Assembly: GCA_964006375.1 (NCBI GenBank)
Contig: OZ023265.1
Location: 150,822,769-150,886,768 of the forward strand
DNA: 64,000 bases
From: Tillus elongatus
Taxonomy: Eukaryota; Arthropoda; Insecta; Coleoptera; Cleridae
Reading direction: 5' to 3'
Of the stretch, positions 60,712-64,000 are shown one piece after another (positions within the stretch are counted from its first letter, which is position 1; each line of letters starts with the position of its first letter). Position numbers and translations under genes: made by a program. The notes beneath the pieces were generated by a model that did not search any database, was not told the DNA's origin, and was given only the letters and a program-made list of their open reading frames with translations.

Positions 60712-61710
60712 TTTTTTTTTTTCGTAAAAATGTTTTTAATAGCAAATAAGTCTCTCTAATTCAAGCAGGCATCAATGCGGTTACCAGTATAGCCTATATA
60801 GTACAATGTACCATATTTTATCAAAATAACTTATTGTTTGAAAATGTACAAAAATTTTCCGAAAATAAACTTTAAATGTTTCCGAGAAAACTGGTTTCCT
60901 AGCAAAAAAAACCTTAGGTTAATAGCAAATTGAGCTATTAAAATTTGAAGCATTTAATGAAAATTCGCTACCAAAAACGCACTCACTGCGTCTCGATTTT
61001 TTATCATACAAACATGCATCATATTTCAATAAAAAATGGAAAAATGCAACAATATAAAGGCGTTCGAAAAAAAATTGTAGGGAGCACCAACAACTTATGG
61101 GCCAGCCTGTGATTGTCAAATAATTTTATAGGATGCAGACACCCTATAATTAATGTATACAATTTTTTCTTGTATCTTGTATAATAACAATTTTATTAAC
61201 CCCTACCGTAGAAATGCGTTACCTGTATATATGTAAATTAATAAAAACTAGATGTAAACCCGGATATCGGTTCCAGGGGGCCTAGTTTACGCTCATTTGA
61301 AGAATTTTTTTACAATTCAAAAGTCGCGGTTTCCTCATTAATTAATTTTTTCTATGAAAACGACATAAAAATTATAGATTGTTAAACCATATAAACTTAA
61401 CTAAAACGACCGCCAAAGAATCAGAGCAAGGGTCTACTTGAAATGAATTTTCTGTAAATATTTTAGTAAAATGAAGAGCAATGACAGTTGAAACTGAAGC
61501 TTAAGGGTGTGCAGAACACTCTTCTTGTGACATTTTCTTTACGTAGACCGAATTAGTTTCAGGTTCTTTGCCTAAATGTTGCCAATTTTAACGTTTCAAA
61601 TCGCGACTTTGACATTTTGAGGAAAACCCCAATTTTTTTCCTTTAGATGCCCATAACTTTTTTGTCTTTAAATTTGCAGGCGTAAATTTTGGTATGTGGT
61701 TTACGCTCTG
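60712..61710 (-). repeat. Rep-A composite repeat inside the UBE3C intron
   Basis: Part of X (60712-61000, right end ctcactgcgtctcgat; the left X end is cut off close to the UBE3C acceptor), followed by the ataagttg-type, ttgtataataacaattttat, gcctagtttacgctcatttg and gcgactttgacattttgagg blocks. It is truncated at a SINE at 61712. Confidence 0.65.
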
Positions 61711-61711
61711 G

Positions 61712-61903
61712 CAATGGATTTGAGTAAGTTGAATGTCTGCACGCTCCGCCCTTCGGAGGGGGCGTAAATCATTCGGTCCCGTGTTCATGCGATGTTGGGC
61801 ATGTTAAAAATCCCTACCCTCTTTACAGAAAGACACGGGATATGGGGGATGAAACTGCTCCCTGGCGTCGGTGATTGACCATAGTCGCGGAAATAGACCG
61901 ACG

Positions 61904-61905
<2 letters not shown>
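61712..61905 (+). mobile_element. tRNA-derived SINE, copy 6 (head missing)
   Basis: Body only: gtaagttgaatgtctgcacg, gttgggcatgttaaaaatcc, ctggcgtcggtgattgacc, ending cgacgtta directly joined to a TA array. Confidence 0.8.

Positions 61906-61975
<70 letters not shown>
61906..61975. repeat. (TA)n microsatellite
   Basis: About 70 bases of TA serving as the tail of the SINE copy. Confidence 0.95.
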
Positions 61976-61981
<6 letters not shown>

Positions 61982-62450
61982 GTTTCATAAAAAATGACAA
62001 ACCTAAAAGGAACCTTACAAACTAATAAGTCTTTCTCAAAGTATATTTCCCAAAATATAAACCCTGCAGATATTGTGCCTCCATAAGTGAAAAAAAAATA
62101 AAAAAAATAATGAAATTACTATTTTCATTCTCATTTAAAAAGGCCTCAGAGCCGTCGATTTAGATTTTGAAACACATTTATTTTAGTGTACTTTAAGTGA
62201 AACACACGGGTGCGTGTTTCCAATCTAGGCGATCATCAATTTAATTATAAGATGGTGCACCTAATACTACGCAGTAGAATTCGCTAATTTTTAAATCCAT
62301 GTTTTCTTATGCATTTACAACAAAAGGACATGTTTCAGCATGACATAGTACAAAACCAAGTGCCTGGTCAGCGTAATTGAGTAGATAATTTGAACCTCAG
62401 AATAAATAAATGAGAACATGTATATTAAAACTGTAAGTAGGTGAAAAATG
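61976..62450. other. Intronic interval
   Basis: No gene. A hammerhead-like but incomplete arrangement occurs at about 62195-62245 on the - strand (UUGAUGA, a weak stem II, GAAA, a paired ACACG/CGUGU stem III, then G instead of a permitted base at the cleavage position). Confidence 0.35.
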
Positions 62451-62454
62451 TACA

Positions 62455-63020
62455 AGGTGGGGCAAAAGTAATGTCATAATGTGAATTGCTACCATTTTGT
62501 TAAAAATCAAAAAAATTGGGCTGTTTTCACGGAAAGTATATTTGAAGGTGTAAAATTGAAGACATTACGTTGCAAAAATGATATTGGTCAAATGACCACC
62601 TACGGAGGTCCTGAGTTGATGCACATTTGTGCTCGTTTCATGGCATTGTGAACTGTTGCTCACAAAATATAGGTGTCCAATTTTTTTTTTATGTTGACTT
62701 TCAAGACTTGCAAGGCTCGTGGTGTGTTGTGGTAAACGAGAGATTTCAAATAGCCCCAAAGGAAAAAGTCTGGCGCCTTCAGATCTTGCGATCTGGCCGG
62801 CTAGTTTAAATTGCCAAAACAGGAGATAACACGGCCCGGAAATTGGTCTTTCAAAATCTCCATCGTTGTCCCACCTGTGTGAGCGGTTGCTATGTCCTGC
62901 TGGAACCAAAAATGCTAGACATCGAATTCAGCAACTTGCGGCCAAAAAAAAAAAAAAGAAAATAAAACTCTTTCAACATCAGTCTGTAGCGCTCGCCAGT
63001 TACCGTTACGGTGATACCTC
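62455..63020 (-). pseudogene. Decayed mariner/IS630-type transposase C-terminus
   Basis: - strand scraps FWFQQDIATAHTGGT (catalytic QQD), FGNLNQPARSQDLKAPDFFL (WPARSPDLxPxDFF region), WGYLKSLVYHN and CHETSTNVHQ. The left end aaggtggggcaaaagtaatg could be a TIR. No matching right end is apparent. Confidence 0.6.
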
Positions 63021-63317
63021 AAAAAAATAAGGGACAATCACTTTTGTTATCGAAAACGAAAAGAGGCAGGACAAAATACAAGTCATATTTGGAACGAGCA
63101 TGAAATTCTACAAAACATTGCTAATTTAACCATCTCCCTATCTCTAATAATAACGGAGATAGCAATACATTCCCATCCAGTTTGGGACACACTGTATATG
63201 TCAAACCACTTTGACATTTTACGTCATTTGCAAAAATTATGGCACATTCACATTATCACATTACTTTTTCTGCACCTGTTATGAATGCAATGTATATTCG
63301 TTTTTAAGGAGAAATAA

Positions 63318-63541
63318 CAGTCTCGGTGGTTCAGTGGTAAAAACGTGTGCCTTTGAACCCAAGGGTACTGGGTTTGAGCAAGTTGAATGTCTGCAGGTGG
63401 GTGTAAAGCCGTCGGTCCCGTGTGCATGGGATGTTGGGCACGTTAAAGATCCCTACCCTTCTTACAGAAACGCAGGGGTTCAACAAAATTTCCAGAATAG
63501 TGAGGTGAAACTGCTCCCTGGCGTCGGTGTTAAAAAAAAAG
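63318..63541 (+). mobile_element. tRNA-derived SINE, copy 7 (internally deleted)
   Basis: Starts cagtctcggtggttcagtgg (A box), then fuses the head directly to gagcaagttgaatgtctgca, so part of the head and body is missing. It ends ctggcgtcggtgttaaaaaa. Confidence 0.8.
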
Positions 63542-63595
63542 AGAGAAACTAATCTAATTTTTATAGTATGAGTCACCATCCAGCAAATGTAACCT

Positions 63596-63895
63596 TCACT
63601 AAGTGAAGATAGGAACCTGTGATGAGCACTGATAAGTACACTTGGAGAACCTAATTCACCACAACATACCCTTAAAAGAGTTGATAATCGTTTCACTAAC
63701 AAAGTTATCAGGATCAGAGGCCGATCATTTCACTTACAAAGTTAGTGTAAGTAAGAATATAATTTTCATCCTCTAATGATGCTAACTTTGTTAGTGAAAC
63801 GACCGTCCTCTGATGACGGTAACTTGGTTATTGAAATGACCTTCAGGTCTCTAAAAAGATGTGTTGTGGTGATTAGGGTTCTCCAGGTGTACTTA
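63596..63895. repeat. Diverged hammerhead foldback, copy next to UBE3C exon
   Basis: Same outer arms as 5245-5482 (cactaagtgaagataggaac, taagtacacttggagaacc and the inverse ggttctccaggtgtactta). The interior is expanded to two hammerhead-like units on the + side and decayed ones on the - side. It ends 30 bases before the UBE3C exon edge. Confidence 0.75.
63768..63847 (+). ncRNA. Two back-to-back hammerhead-like units
   Basis: Unit 1: CUAAUGA (63773-63779, one core change), stem II, GAAA (63796-63799), GUC (63805-63807). Unit 2 starts at once: CUGAUGA (63810-63816), stem II CGGUAAC-UUG-GUUAUUG, GAAA (63833-63836), UUC (63842-63844), AGG. Direct head-to-tail arrangement resembles tandem hammerhead arrays of retrozymes. 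Unit 1 has a core mutation, so at most unit 2 is likely active. Confidence 0.45.
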
Positions 63896-63924
63896 TAAAA
63901 AAATATTTGGTAGGAAATCCATAC

Positions 63925-64000
63925 CTCCATATGCAGTATGTGCCTTCAAATCACTGACATCAATTTCCTGTGTATCACCACCGATTATAACCCGGAGTTC
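63925..64000 (-). CDS. Ube3c: UBE3C-type HECT E3 ligase, upstream exon (partial)
   Basis: Reads from the window edge ELRVIIGGDTQEIDVSDLKA, HTAYG and splits the next Gly codon at donor GGAG|GTATGG (63925). HECT-domain part. It joins in phase with the exon at 60571-60701 across a 3223-base intron. The rest of the gene lies beyond 64000. Confidence 0.9.

Noticed and set aside
62195..62245. A fourth hammerhead ribozyme on the - strand
   Set aside because: The first box is UUGAUGA, stem II is weak and the cleavage position after stem III is G, which hammerheads do not tolerate. Recorded only as a possible decayed copy.

Overview
This window looks like an arthropod, most probably insect, nuclear genome. 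It has spliced eukaryotic genes, about 65-70% A+T, thirteen long (TA)n arrays, and insect-type transposable elements (BEL/Pao, mariner, pogo, hAT, P-element/THAP, I/Jockey-type LINEs, and a tRNA-derived SINE). One LINE tail is made of the insect telomere pentamer TTAGG. The order cannot be fixed from sequence alone.

Host genes are few. An intact 348-codon intronless CHORDC1 (Hsp90 co-chaperone) lies at 46632-47678 on the + strand. The last three coding exons of a UBE3C-type HECT ubiquitin ligase lie at 60319-64000 on the - strand, and that gene continues beyond the right edge. A possible orphan internal exon (45534-45658) abuts a BEL insertion.

Layout. 1-25 kb: copies of an undescribed-looking composite repeat (called Rep-A here) that carries an internal (TA)n array and a terminal inverted-repeat unit (called X here). 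Among them are SINEs, two hAT elements with 8-bp target duplications, two related long-TIR mariners, further decayed mariners, a LINE tail and hammerhead-ribozyme-bearing foldbacks. 24.6 kb: a probable Penelope-like fragment. 27.1-30.0 kb: a complete pogo-like transposon with an intact 653-codon transposase, inserted in the (TA)n of a Rep-A copy. 31-38.7 kb: sparse region with decayed relics (a DSCGGQN-motif family, a Gypsy integrase piece, a THAP exon, a P-element transposase). 39068-45532: a BEL/Pao retrotransposon with apparently identical LTRs and a 5-bp target duplication, but two frame breaks. 46.4-50.6 kb: CHORDC1, then a tandem repeat and a long inverted repeat enclosing a mariner. 51.5-52.3 kb: a non-coding TIR element. 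53.2-58.8 kb: an I-type LINE nested inside a Jockey-type LINE (13-bp target duplication). 60-64 kb: the UBE3C 3' end, with a 3.2 kb intron filled by Rep-A, SINEs, a mariner relic and a tandem hammerhead repeat.

The observation most worth pursuing is a set of short sequences that satisfy the hammerhead ribozyme consensus in the small-stem-III form known from Penelope-like elements. They occur in at least three unrelated-looking foldback or (TA)n-flanked contexts. The (TA)n arrays also appear to be inherited parts of a mobile repeat that then serve as landing sites for TA-targeting transposons.
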